Origin: Rhodosorus marinus
Taxonomy: Eukaryota > Rhodophyta > Stylonematophyceae > Stylonematales > Stylonemataceae
Assembly (NCBI GenBank): GCA_029953675.1
Contig: JAMWBK010000008.1
Coordinates: forward strand, 2,053,291-2,117,290
DNA: 64,000 nucleotides
Direction of reading: 5' to 3'
Within the stretch, counting starts at the first letter, position 1; each line of letters opens with the position of its first letter. Shown here piece after piece: positions 30,069-40,360 of this stretch. The notes beneath the pieces were generated by a model that worked only from the letters and a program-made list of their open reading frames with translations, made no database searches and was not told the origin of the DNA. Both the position numbers and the translations under genes were made by a program.

Positions 30069-30599
30069 AAAAAGGAAGCCAATTCACAAGGACTGCTTAC
30101 ACTGACAGCGCTAGGAGCTACCTACAAGAACTAGCGTAAGTAAACTCCGTTTGTTTCCATAAATTCTCACGCAACCGATTATTCCAAAACTAAGCAACCG
30201 AGACTGACTCTATATCAAAGGAAACTTCTAAATGTAGTACAGATATCTTTATGTTGAAACGAAAAAAACCACCCCCCAACCAAATTTGTGATCTAAAAAC
30301 TGTGGGAAAAATAAGCTGCATATGTGTGTTTTAATCGGGGCACGCGCTCTGCAACCCCCCCCTCCCCCCCTTACAAGGAGATAAAAAGACTCGTCAAGTA
30401 AATGCGAAAAATTTTGGTCGTACGCGTGGCCTTTTCCTATCATTGGGGCGCTGAGGGCCGCTGCAAGAAGTTTATTCAATCAAACTCAGGTTGATTGACT
30501 CTGATCATAGTGATCGATTTTTCAATGAGATGATTGGTTTTTTGGGACAGCTTTTTCTGTGCAGCCAGGTTCAAATGGCGACCCTTGGGTGGAAGAAGG
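30069..30599. other. Intergenic, no gene recognised
   Basis: AT-rich with a C-run near 30355-30370. Nothing supportable. Confidence 0.4.
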
Positions 30600-30785
30600 G
30601 GATGCTCTATGCTTTGGCCCTCGCCTTGCACCCATTGGTTGTTGAGTGCGGAGATTCATAGACTCTCTAGACTCTCTTTGCCAGAAGGGCGCCCTGATCA
30701 CCGGCTCTCTTCTCTTACTCCGTTGAATTGTCATTGTTGGTGCATGAATGCCGTCTTTCTATTGGAGCACGTGTGACCCGCTTTC
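30600..30785 (+). pseudogene. Decayed C-type LINE C-terminus
   Basis: GCTTTGGCCCTCGCCTTGC and GGTTGTTGAGTGCGG correspond to the ALAHRLVPLIIEC block, and GCATGAATGCCGTC to WRMNA. Stops occur in all frames. Confidence 0.45.
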
Positions 30786-31135
30786 TCCTGAACCTGTGGG
30801 AGCTAACAGTGATGTTTTAGCTCACCCCGAAAGTTGAACGAACAAGCAGAGGGCTAAAGCGTTTTGTGGAAAACCGACCTCGCTGGCCGAAGGCTGAAAA
30901 TTATCCCTCCGAGGAAAAAAGGTGTCGTTTGTTTAAAGAAAATTGTAGAGTAAGTTATTTTGCAACTCAGCACTGTTAACAAAAACTGAACACCGGATGA
31001 GGAAACCAAGGAGGCTACGGAGGTGTCTGCTGCAGCGGACTGACTCTACACGAAAGCTATCAAACCCTCGAGGGTGCCAGAATAGGACTACTGAAGGCGA
31101 TCATGCGCCTCCAAAGGTGGTGGGCAGAGGTTGAA

Positions 31136-31293
31136 TCGAATGAATGAATGGTTTAATCGGAGGCTGAAAAAAAAACCCCGAGGGGAAAAAAAGACTAAGC
31201 GCGGCGAAGTACTCGCGCCTCCAACATCAAAGCGGCATTCATGCGCCACAGCAGGAAACTTAAGCGGGTAAACAACGATTGAAGACGGTCAGG
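31136..31293 (-). pseudogene. C-type LINE 3' end, well preserved
   Basis: Tail GAATGAATGGTTTAATCGG, stem CCCCGAGGGG and the last 35 codons of ORF2 on the minus strand. Truncated at 31293. Confidence 0.8.
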
Positions 31294-31588
31294 GGAATCA
31301 GAGCCAAATGACCCTGTGGAGATGGTGCAACTAGCAGTATGAGACAAGGGGTGAGGGACTAGTGGATCCGCATGGGTAGCCAGGGCTAGATTTAATAGGC
31401 GGGGCTAAACTATGTCTAGTTTAGTTGAGGTTAGCGGTGATTTACGCGGGTAAAAGTGAAAGATGCAGGAATGGTAAGGGCTAGGGTGGGGAATCTGAAT
31501 GAGTACGTGATCAGGCCGACAAGCAACTCCCTGTGAGTTTTGTGAGGAATAGATTTTGGGAACCGTTCCGGGAGACCTCTTGTAAGGC

Positions 31589-31596
31589 TATATAAG
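31589..31596 (+). promoter_or_regulatory. TATA box of gene 4
   Basis: CTATATAAGG, 145-152 nt before ATG 31741. The intervening leader has no upstream ATG in a strong context. Confidence 0.6.
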
Positions 31597-31740
31597 GCCA
31601 CGCTAGAGCTGAACTGGTGTGGTTATTTGTTCGCAAGGTCATTGTAACCAGAGTGAGAAAGAGTAAGGAGTCTGAGATCGAGTTCTTAAAAACGTTGTAG
31701 CGGATCTGCGTTTTGACGGGTTTTGAGTTTGAAGAAGAAA

Positions 31741-33801
31741 ATGATGTGGCGAGGAGCACTTGTGGCAGTATGGATGTTGGGACTCATGGGTATGTGCTCA
31801 GGCATACCTGTCGTGGACCCAACGTTGAAATTTGCTGAGAGACAGACTTGCCCACTACAAGGAATTTTTCCGGCCACCGTAGAGACAACTCTAGGGTGTA
31901 CCACGTTGGATGAGCTTCAGAACAAGCTGGTCGAAACTGTGAACAGGGTCGAATTTAATACCGGGACTCAGGTAGTTGACGATCTGGTGGACGCTGTGAT
32001 GAAGGAAGCTGTTGTCAACTTGATTGATCCGGCGAACACCAGTGCTGGCATATCAGAAGACCTCTTGGGAAGTCCCATGTGCCTCGGAGATTTTGATGGA
32101 ATCGAGATTTCAGATGAGGTGCATCTTGTTGACAGCGGCTGCGACGTGCTCCCACTTGGGGAAGAGGAGAACTGGACGATGATGGCGTTCAACCTACCCG
32201 CGATCTCTTCTATCTGCCCCAATCTACCCAAGACAGAAAGGATGTCGATGTGCTTCGCTTTTAGCTTGGATTGCAACGACTTACCCAGCGTCTCGATTGC
32301 ACTCAACAATAACTTGATTTCGTGTCTTTTGGGGAGCAAAGCTGCTCTAGCAGCCACTGGTGGTGTCAGTGGCGTACTTGCTGTAGGCGCACAGGCCTTT
32401 TTGGATAGCGTGTCGGCGGGAGTCTCATTGAGCAACACCTTTACTGCTGATAGAGAGGTTTACACTGGAAGGAACGGAGTTGAGACGTTGGCCCTCAAGG
32501 GCATATATCACGATCGACTTGAGATGGCGATTTCTCCTGATATCTTCAAACTTCCTGAGATCATCTCAATCGGCGGTCTCCTAGAAAGAGTTGTGTCAGC
32601 AGAGGGCTCCGAACAGTCGTTCACCAACAGAATCGCTGTTTTCCAACCTGGAAATGACGACATTGGACAGGATATCCTCAACAGCGCCAAAGGCCTCAAC
32701 CTCTCGGTTTTCATGCGTGGACAAATCGAGTATGCGATAGAGTTAGAGGAGATCACCAAGAACGTGCTTCCTGACATTCCTACACAAGAACTGAGCGAGT
32801 TCTCGGCGTTTGCGACGAGCTTCGAGCAGACTACTGAGTTGGGGACACGGATGCTACCAGGATTCTATCTGGGTGCAAACGCGAGTAATCCGGCACTCCA
32901 GGTCATCAAAGAACTTGGGCCGGCCATCCTCGACGCTTTAGAGGCCCCGCTGTCCTTCATGAGCATTGTTCCTGGTCTAAACCTTGACAGTGAGGTAACA
33001 GAGCTGCTTGATAATATCGATGAGTTAGACACCGACGCCCTTGAGTTCGGCCTGGCGCTGAGCACTGAGGAGGTGCAGATCATGTTTGCAGCTGCGCTGA
33101 CGTCCGCCGTAAATTTGAAGATTGAGTGTGTCTACGACTATAGCCGGGACAAGTTCAGCTGCAAGGTCCATGCGGGATCTGTCATAACGTTCCTTTCGGC
33201 AGCAGTGGAGATCATTGCAGGGAGAGCAGCTTGGATTATGCGGGAGACGTCCGACTTCTTCGAGTCAGCGGGCGAGGTGGTAGCAGCTTCCGTGGTCGAT
33301 GGCGCGGGGAGTGCCATCGCATTCAGCAACAAGACTGTACAGAGCACTGCTGCATTTTTGGAAACAGTATTTGATGAACTCTCCTCGGAGCTCCAGTCGT
33401 GGGTTACCTCGGGTGTGGTTCTTTGTGGAACAGAGATTGTTGAGGATGCGTTACAGTGCGGATCAGAGATCGTTACTGACGGCCTCGAGTGTGGATTTGA
33501 ATTGGTCACATCTGCTGCTGAATGCGGAACTGAATTTGTGACGAGCGCAGTACAATGTGGTACGGAGGTCGTCACCAGCGGAGCTCAATGTGGTTTTGAC
33601 ACGATTACAAGCGCATCCATATGCGGAGTTGAGACCATTGTCGGCTGCGTCATTAGCCTCTTCAGGGATTGTAAGAAAGCCAAGACCTGCGATGTCCCCA
33701 GAACTTGCAGCGTTCCTAAGTCCTGCAACGTACCCAAGACTTGTAACATCGAAAAAACCTGTGAAATCCCCAATTCTTGTGAGGTTCCCGTTGCTTGCTA
33801 A
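31741..33801 (+). CDS. Secreted protein with a C-terminal cysteine ladder (gene 4)
   Basis: 686 codons, one exon. I start at the first of two adjacent ATGs; the frame is open slightly upstream without an ATG. Residues 1-21 form a signal peptide (MMWRGALVAVWMLGLMGMCSG). A middle region of about 500 residues is rich in aliphatic residues and acidic turns, with N-glycosylation sites (NTS, NWT, NLS, NAS, NKT). The C-terminal 127 residues are seven 11-residue repeats with one Cys each (consensus x-CGTExVTSxx), a short Cys-containing link, then six 6-residue repeats (KTCxVP). No transmembrane segment follows. This suggests an extracellular or wall protein cross-linked through regularly spaced Cys. 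I do not recognise the family. Confidence 0.82.
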   Translation: MMWRGALVAVWMLGLMGMCSGIPVVDPTLKFAERQTCPLQGIFPATVETTLGCTTLDELQNKLVETVNRVEFNTGTQVVDDLVDAVMKEAVVNLIDPANTSAGISEDLLGSPMCLGDFDGIEISDEVHLVDSGCDVLPLGEEENWTMMAFNLPAISSICPNLPKTERMSMCFAFSLDCNDLPSVSIALNNNLISCLLGSKAALAATGGVSGVLAVGAQAFLDSVSAGVSLSNTFTADREVYTGRNGVETLALKGIYHDRLEMAISPDIFKLPEIISIGGLLERVVSAEGSEQSFTNRIAVFQPGNDDIGQDILNSAKGLNLSVFMRGQIEYAIELEEITKNVLPDIPTQELSEFSAFATSFEQTTELGTRMLPGFYLGANASNPALQVIKELGPAILDALEAPLSFMSIVPGLNLDSEVTELLDNIDELDTDALEFGLALSTEEVQIMFAAALTSAVNLKIECVYDYSRDKFSCKVHAGSVITFLSAAVEIIAGRAAWIMRETSDFFESAGEVVAASVVDGAGSAIAFSNKTVQSTAAFLETVFDELSSELQSWVTSGVVLCGTEIVEDALQCGSEIVTDGLECGFELVTSAAECGTEFVTSAVQCGTEVVTSGAQCGFDTITSASICGVETIVGCVISLFRDCKKAKTCDVPRTCSVPKSCNVPKTCNIEKTCEIPNSCEVPVAC
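33421..33651 (+). repeat. Seven tandem 33-bp units (11-residue Cys repeats)
   Basis: Unit translations include LCGTEIVEDAL, QCGSEIVTDGL, ECGTEFVTSAV and QCGTEVVTSGA; the Cys is always the second residue. Confidence 0.9.
33682..33789 (+). repeat. Six tandem 18-bp units (KTCxVP repeats)
   Basis: Units KTCDVP, RTCSVP, KSCNVP, KTCNIE, KTCEIP, NSCEVP, then VAC and the stop. Confidence 0.92.
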
Positions 33802-34006
33802 GCATAGCCTTGAATCCGCCTCCCCTTGGGGCAAAACATATCATGTCCTGTAGCTGATTCCATCGGAAATAAACAGTCGATCTTGATTCTAAGAGCAAGT
33901 GCCAATCCAACCTCCTTCCCCTCATGTGGTTGATGGTTTTTACTAGCATAGCCTGATTCCCTGGTGCGCCGGATGCGATGTAGTGCGACTAGACACCATT
34001 CGTTGG

Positions 34007-34412
34007 GGGACATGCCCTGTGGCAAGCGCCCATATCACGGCTGCCGCCCCCCGCCGGGGAGCAGCTGCTTCTGCCCTTCGCCGAGTGAAGGAACGACGGT
34101 ACGCTGAGAGTATGTCCAGTCTGCCTCGCGCTGAGGGTCGCTCCCATCGGTTCCAGCCTTTCATTGTGGAAAGCTTTGGTCAAGTGGAGAAGTCGGGTCT
34201 GAAGTGGTTGCGGAAATCCTTTACTGAGCACCCTGTTGAATACTTGGAACTTTTGCGGCGTTTAAGTGCCTCTCTGTGGAGATATTCGAGCAGCATACTT
34301 GCCGAGGCGCGCCATAGGCGCCAGGGTTTGCACGCTTCCTTACCTTGTTCTTAGTTCCCTTTCACGCCTTGCGTAGCGCTTCAGGCTATGCTAATAAACC
34401 CAATAAAGACCA
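34007..34412 (+). pseudogene. 5'-truncated B-type LINE (B4)
   Basis: The last 115 codons of ORF2 to the stop at 34354, 3' hairpin, then AATAAACCCAATAAAGACC tail. About 50 bp to its left (33943-33957) is an inverted piece of the same 3' end (ACTAGCATAGCCTGA). 34413-34654 holds nothing recognisable. Confidence 0.8.
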
Positions 34413-34654
34413 GTGAGGGATACTCCAAGACAATTAAAAGAGGGAGTCACATACACGAAAGATTGTTTGCTCACGCCTTCTGTTCCAAGAGCTAAAATAA
34501 GAGGAAGAGATACACGTGGTAGTGGTGGTTTACGTACATACACTTAGGCGCTACGCAGGATGAATTGCGAATCAGCAGCCTACTAGGGAACAAAAAGTAT
34601 GCACGCCTTGGCAGAGGGTAGGACGCTTCCGTAGAAGACTGCCTCAAACTTTAC

Positions 34655-34960
34655 AATATGCGGGGGCTTTGTCTTCCTCGGGCATTCGTGCTTCTGCTCT
34701 AGCTCATTGCCTGGCACCTCTGGTCATTGAATGTTTGGGTTTCTGGGTTCTGTTGGTTCTCGTTGGCTTCTGGAGGTGTTCCGCGAACGCCCTGACCGTA
34801 TCTCCTCGTTGTTTACCCGTTTAGATTTCTTGCTGTGGTGTATGGACGCTGTTTTGATATTTGCAGGGGCGCGAATCCTCGACGCGCTTATTTTTTTTTT
34901 TTTCTCTAGGGGTCTTTTCTTCAGCCTCCAATTGAACGAATTCCTTCACACCTCAATACA
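34655..34960 (+). pseudogene. C-type LINE 3' end
   Basis: GGGGGCTTTGTCTTCCTCGG onwards aligns with the C-type C-terminus; frame lost after about 60 codons. 3' UTR and CCAATTGAACGAATTC end are decayed. Confidence 0.7.
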
Positions 34961-36556
34961 GGTAATTCCATCGTCATGCGCATTTCAATAAAAATGCGAT
35001 TGCCATCCGCCGTTGTCCGTACACAACGTTCTCCAAAAAAAAAAAAAAAGGTTGCGGAAAAAGGTGGCCGTTCAACCAAACCCAAAACCGTTGGGGAAAA
35101 AAGGCCGTTCCAAAAAGAATTAGAATGTGTAGGTGCGTGAGAAACCTAAATGGGTTATAAAATATATGAATTCATATATATATGTATTGCTTTTCGAGAT
35201 AATAAATGATATCGTCCGAATTTTATTTTCAGACGGTCCGCAGTCGCAATAAATTGCAATATATTAATTCATTAGTGCAAGAAAAGCCTCTCGCTCTTAA
35301 AGGGATAGCCAACGACGCCTCCGGAGTGCGTGGTTAGGTGCCTTTGGGGGGGAGGACGAGGAAGCAGATCAGCGTCGAACTACGAGGAAAAGAGGTGGGA
35401 CAAACGTTCTCGCTCAAGTAAAGTTTTCTATAAAATTTTGAGGAGGATCTTACTACACAGAAGTCTCGGTTATGTTTTTTGGGACGCCATGAGCACTTGC
35501 AAGCAGCCACTAGGCAAGCCCCTCCTCCACTCTCCCCTCCCAATCCGCTCCAAATCCGAAGGGGGGGGGGGAGACACCGATTTAGTGTTGTACTCGCTCG
35601 AGAATTTTACAGTTTTTTTCATTTCTATCACTCTTTGCGTTTTTAAACACTTTTTAACACTTTTTATCGCTGTGCATCTAATGTCGACTGACTCTGGAAT
35701 CATCCATTTACGTAGACCGCATCCAAAAACACACTCCAAGAGCCTGTTCAGAATAGATAAAAAGACATGCAGAGGTTCCCAAGAGCGCGGGAAGTTCACA
35801 TAGATTGTGTTATTGGTAATCATTGTCCTCAGACTCCCACGAGCTCCCAACCCAATATAGACAGTGGTTTCTGAGCTTTCTTAAAGCATTTTGCTCGGTC
35901 CATAGTGTTTTACGCTTTTTACACTTCTTACACTTTTTTACAATTGTTTTGCCCTTTTTTGCTTTTTTTGCGCTGGTTTTTTTTTTTGTGGTACCCCTGC
36001 ATGTGGGTGTACCGGCCAATTAATCCAAATGGTATTCCTAGTAAGAGCGCTTTATGGGAAAGCCGGCGAAGGATTTAATGCAACATTGTAGAATATTATT
36101 CTGACAGAGCCATATAGAATTAGCAACTTGTCAAAATGCCTTTAGTTCTGGTCGTTACCCAGGAGTGGTTGTCTCGAGCTCCATGGAGGCTCGCTCTACT
36201 TTCCGTAGAAGGCTGTTGAAGCTTGCCGATTCCATATCTTCCAGATCCTATGGATTGGGGTGTGCCCCGCCCGTGATTTCAGAAGTGATCATGAATGCAG
36301 GACACAGGACGAGAGGAGCTGCTTGGCTTGCGCCAAGAAGTAATCATGATTCAATGGCTTGTCCGGAGATGATTGATTTTTGACTAATGTTGATTGATTA
36401 TTGGACGATTTATCGGAGACCGTCATCGGAACCAACGGACCTCTGTTCTTGAAAACTTATCAGACGGTCCATGGCGAGCCCTAAAAAACTTCATCCAGTA
36501 TAAGGGGGGTTTGCAGAGGTGAGAGGCGGTTGTTGTTTAGTTTTCTTCACTATCAC
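34961..36556. other. Long intergenic stretch, no gene recognised
   Basis: Contains an A15 run near 35036, AT-rich sequence, a G-run near 35563 and a pyrimidine-rich tract (35880-36000) whose Lys-rich minus-strand reading is a composition artefact. Confidence 0.4.
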
Positions 36557-36669
36557 TAGGGTTGTGCCAAGTGGGTCGGGTTTTTCGCTGCTAACGACCG
36601 AGATGTGGTTAAACAGGAGGGTTTAGAGGGGTAAACAGCGAAAAACCCATCCCCCTGGGCACAACCCTA
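36557..36669. mobile_element. Short hAT-like MITE
   Basis: 113 bp. Ends TAGGGTTGTGCC and its inverted match; 34-bp terminal inverted repeats differ at four positions and include GGGTTTTTCGCTG. Flanks CTATCAC and CTGTCAC look like a 7-8 bp target duplication with one change. No coding capacity. Confidence 0.65.
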
Positions 36670-36791
36670 CTGTCACCACTCACACCCCTCGTCAGACCCT
36701 AGCTCAGTCTCATCACCACTCTTCAAAAACGTCAACAGCAGGGGGGTGGGAAACAAAATCCTTGAGATAGCAATACTGTAGTCAGGACCCA

Positions 36792-36936
36792 GTTGAGTAA
36801 ATGAATGAATTTATTTAATTTAGATTGACGATCGTATTTTACAGTGTATTGGTGAGGTGTACAAATTGATTGTTTTGCCAAATGAAAATTAAAGAAAGAA
36901 AGAACTTGTTTAGAGAATGATTTTGTGGAGAGGATG
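36792..36936 (+). repeat. 145-bp direct repeat, left copy
   Basis: From GTTGAGTAAATGAATG to GGAGAGGATG; matches 38481-38625 with essentially one difference (ATTTATTTAA versus ATTTGTTTAA). The copies flank the C-type LINE exactly. Confidence 0.9.
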
Positions 36937-38480
36937 TCCGGGCTTTCTCCAGTGCTCGTTGTTGCTGTTTCGGTATTGTTGCAGTCAGCGGTTAACCTAT
37001 TGGCTTCGCTCACTTCCAACTCATTGGGGCCGGTGGTTGGCCACTCGTGCGGATGCTGAAAGTTTCCGTGACCTGGGGTATTTTCTCGATGAAGAGCTGA
37101 GCGCTCTGCCGCGACCCACCTGTGATGTTGTGCGCGCCCAGGTAGGCCTCCCATTGCGATTGGGGGGACTGGGCCTCTGAAATCGTGTTGTGGTCCAACC
37201 TGCAGCCGCAGTAGGGGCCTGGGGAACCGCACTTCCCACTTTGAGCAGCTTGGGTATCTCGAAGTTCCGCAATTTGATGGCGAGCCTCTCGCGGGGTGTC
37301 TTGCTTCCCAGCGTACCGGAAAGCGCCCAAGACTTGTTTCTGGAGCTCCAAACCGCCCTGAATTCCTGTACTAGTCTCCCCGAAACCGTTCAACCCCGTC
37401 TTCCTGACTGGCGAGCTGTATTTGACCGCTCTCGAGGCTCCGCCCCGGGGATTCGTCCTGCGCCTGAACCTGTTCTAGGGAGATTGACCCAGTGGTTGCC
37501 GCAGAAGAAGAAGTTCCAGTTGATCCTCCTGATGATTCCCAGCGCGCTGGGAGCCGAGCTCAAGCACGCACGGATGCGCTGCAAAATATCCTTTCTTGGG
37601 ACTTGCACCGTGCTGCATATGGCCGACTCCTCGCACAGATGGTCTCATCTTCTCGCGCTCGCGCCCGCCTACGTAGTCTTGGAGGGGTTATTAGCTCTCA
37701 GTGGCTCATGACCGTACCAGCCTTTCCGCCACTCACACTGTCGGATTTCGAAGTGCGTACTTCACTGCGCTTATACCTCGGCTTACATCAGCCCCCTTGG
37801 CCGTACGAGATGGGTTCGTCGTGCCCTCTCTGCTCTCAGACTGAAGACAACGCAGATTTTAGCGCCCACCTGCTCGCTAGTTGCCCGGCGGTGAAAGGTG
37901 CTCGAACCCGCCGCCACACACGGATCTTGAACCTGTTATACCGGGAACTTCGGCCTATAGTCCGGCAAGCCGGTCTGGAAATCGAACGTGAGAAACCTTT
38001 ACCCGTTGCGGACTTTCAAAATGATGAACGCCGTGTAGCCGACCTGGTGATCACCTGTGACGACAGCCGCCCTACCACATACGTTGATCTTGCTGTTCCT
38101 AACCCTCAAGCTAGTCGTCATCTCCCGGCTGCGGGGGAGCGCCGTGGATCTGCCGCCGCCAGCATGAGACGCCGCAAAGAGATCAAATACGCGGGGGCTT
38201 TGTCTTCCCCTGGTGTTCGTGCTTCGGCACTAGCACATCGCTTGGTACCCCTGATCATTGAGTGCTTTGGGTTCATGGACTCTGTTGGTTCTCGCTGGCT
38301 TCGGGAGTTGTTCCGCGAACGCCCTGACCGTCGTCAATCGTTGTTTACCCGCTTAAGTTTCCTGCTGTGGCGCATGAATGCCGCTTTGATGTTGGAGGCG
38401 CGAGTACTTCGCCGCGCTTAGTCTTTTTTTCCCCTCGGGGTTTTTTTTTTCAGCCTCCGATTAAAACCATTCGTTCGTTC
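36937..38480 (+). pseudogene. Longest C-type LINE copy, ORF2 3' half
   Basis: Begins in the thumb segment (FRYCCSQRLTYWLRSLP), passes VRAQVGLPLRLGGLGL, hits a stop at 37179 and a frame change near 37500, then reads openly to 38421 with the zinc finger CPLCSQ, RLE site VADLV and YVDLAV, and the shared C-terminal block. The 3' UTR stem and CATTCGTTCGTTC tail follow. No reverse transcriptase core remains. Its direct repeats of 145 bp would be a very long target duplication. Confidence 0.88.
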
Positions 38481-38625
38481 GTTGAGTAAATGAATGAATT
38501 TGTTTAATTTAGATTGACGATCGTATTTTACAGTGTATTGGTGAGGTGTACAAATTGATTGTTTTGCCAAATGAAAATTAAAGAAAGAAAGAACTTGTTT
38601 AGAGAATGATTTTGTGGAGAGGATG
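38481..38625 (+). repeat. 145-bp direct repeat, right copy
   Basis: See the left copy at 36792. Confidence 0.9.
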
Positions 38626-38685
38626 AAAGAGCATGGCAAGAAGGGGTGAATGTACGAGTTGGAGCACTGTACATTGAAAGTTGTG

Positions 38686-38760
38686 TTGTGTTCTTCGCCG
38701 CACTTAGTCTTTTTTTCCCCTCGCGGTTTTTTCTTTCAGCCTCCGATTAAACCGTTCGTC
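38686..38760 (+). mobile_element. 75-bp C-type LINE insertion with 17-bp target duplication
   Basis: Contains only the last codons of ORF2 (CTTCGCCGCACTTAG), the stem and the ATTAAACCGTTCGTC tail. GTACATTGAAAGTTGTG stands at 38669-38685 and 38761-38777. 38778-39118 holds nothing recognisable. Confidence 0.9.
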
Positions 38761-39658
38761 GTACATTGAAAGTTGTGAAAGTGGAGATTGATTTTTGACG
38801 TTTTTCGTGCAAAAAAAAGGAGGGCAAACATATTGTCCAAAAACCGTTGGACGTGCTGCTACTCCTTCGAAGCGTACTTGCGGAGGCTCATTCTCCTGAA
38901 AAAATCCAAGCGAGGGAGCTTTATAGTGATGATGTGTAAAGGGTATTACCCTGGAGCTGGCGCTGTCGGTGGTGGTGGGGAGTATGTTGGAGAGGTGGAG
39001 AGGCCATCTGTTGAACCGGGAGCGAGGGGTTTGGGTTTGTTCTCTGTTCTTGCTTGGTATCATCAGTGTTGTATCAGTCTGTAGGACGTATTTACATCCC
39101 TGAACCGGTGGAATACCGCAACCGGAGGAATACTGCCAAGGTCGTGGTCAAGAGGGGCGAGCCGGAGGGCACTTAGTCATATGTCAAGACGAGATGGTGG
39201 CGGATGAGATGGGATGTTCCGAAAATTCTTCTCTTTTTTTGGTCGGCCACGCCATTCTCAAGGGAGCACATGGCGAGGAGCTCAGGGCAGAGATCACTCC
39301 AGACGATACATGCGAGCTCAGAGTCACCGATGGACCCGACGTTCCGGTATGTGAGCTTCCGGTTATGTGCGGCTGCGATCCTATCGGATTTTGCTTGCTA
39401 GACACTGCAAGCGAGCCGATTTGCATCTCCAAGGAAGAATACTTGCCATTGGGAAATTGTCTCGGCGATATCGTGGTGAGGACGCTTGCCCACCCCCTAG
39501 CCTTAATTCGGCTACACTACTCCTCGAACCGCGTTCTGAACGCGATTGCTGCCTTAACGATTTTTCCTGACAGATGCCGGACCCAGATACACAATTTTGC
39601 ACCTGTGGTTGCGCGGCTGGCGAGGGAAACTGTCTCCACAACGGGGAATGCATTAAGC

Positions 39659-39871
39659 CGGACTTTACTGGACTTTACTAGCATAGCCTGAAGCGCTACG
39701 CAAGGCGTGAAGATGAACTAATAACTAGGGAGGGAAGCATACAACCCCAGGCGCCGGACTTTACTAGCATAGCCTGAAGCGCTACGCAAGGCGTGAAGAT
39801 GAACTAATAACTAGGGAGGGAAGCATGCAACCCCAGGCGCCGATGGCGCGCCTCGGAAAGCATGTCTTGCT
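39659..39871 (-). mobile_element. A-type LINE 3' end inserted in an exon
   Basis: Two head-to-tail copies of the last 85-110 bp of an A element, inverted relative to the gene, with tail units TAAAGTCC. The 11-bp target duplication ATGCATTAAGC lies at 39648-39658 and 39872-39882. Confidence 0.9.
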
Positions 39872-40036
39872 ATGCATTAAGCTTGCAGTGTACGGAAACA
39901 AAAACTGTCTGGCGGTGAGTAGCTACCTGTATTGATTACGGGGACTGGGAGTGGGTAAAATCGTGACTGATCTCTCGTGAACTCTCCCTTACCTCGCTCG
40001 AACTGCGCCAGTACTGCGCAGTGGGTCGTGCACACT

Positions 40037-40360
40037 GGAGGTCCTGGAGACGACATCATATTTGGTTCGGACGGGCCTGACCTAATCTACGCGTACGAGG
40101 GCAACGACACTATTTATGGTTTGGGTGGAGATGACGAGATATTCGGTGGTGCAGGTGATGACTTAATATTTGGGGGCCAAGGTAACGACTTTATCGAAGG
40201 CGAAGATGGTATTGACTCGATCTACGGCGAAGCTGGTAATGACGAGATTTTTGGCGGCGACAGGGATGACGAAAATTTTGGCGGCGCTGGGGATGACACA
40301 ATTACGGGCGGTAATGGGGTGGACTATATTCTTGGCGGCGAAGGTGATGACATTATTCAT
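40037..40360 (+). repeat. Twelve RTX-type nonapeptide repeats
   Basis: Units fit GGxGxDxIx, such as GGAGDDLIF and GGEGDDIIH. Such repeats form a calcium-bound parallel beta roll in many secreted bacterial proteins; here they form one exon of a eukaryotic gene. Two units are degenerate (GGDRDDENF, AYEGNDTIY). Confidence 0.92.

Noticed and set aside
32508-32777. Minus-strand frames inside gene 4 and inside the LINE ORFs
   Set aside because: Opposite-frame shadows of strongly supported coding sequences.
35330-35803. 157-residue plus-strand protein
   Set aside because: No ATG-supported domain; composition is uneven and a G-run and poly-T stretches fall inside it.
35823-36023. Lys-rich small protein on the minus strand (35810-36019)
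   Set aside because: It arises from a long pyrimidine-rich tract; composition alone explains it and no start, splice or homology supports it.
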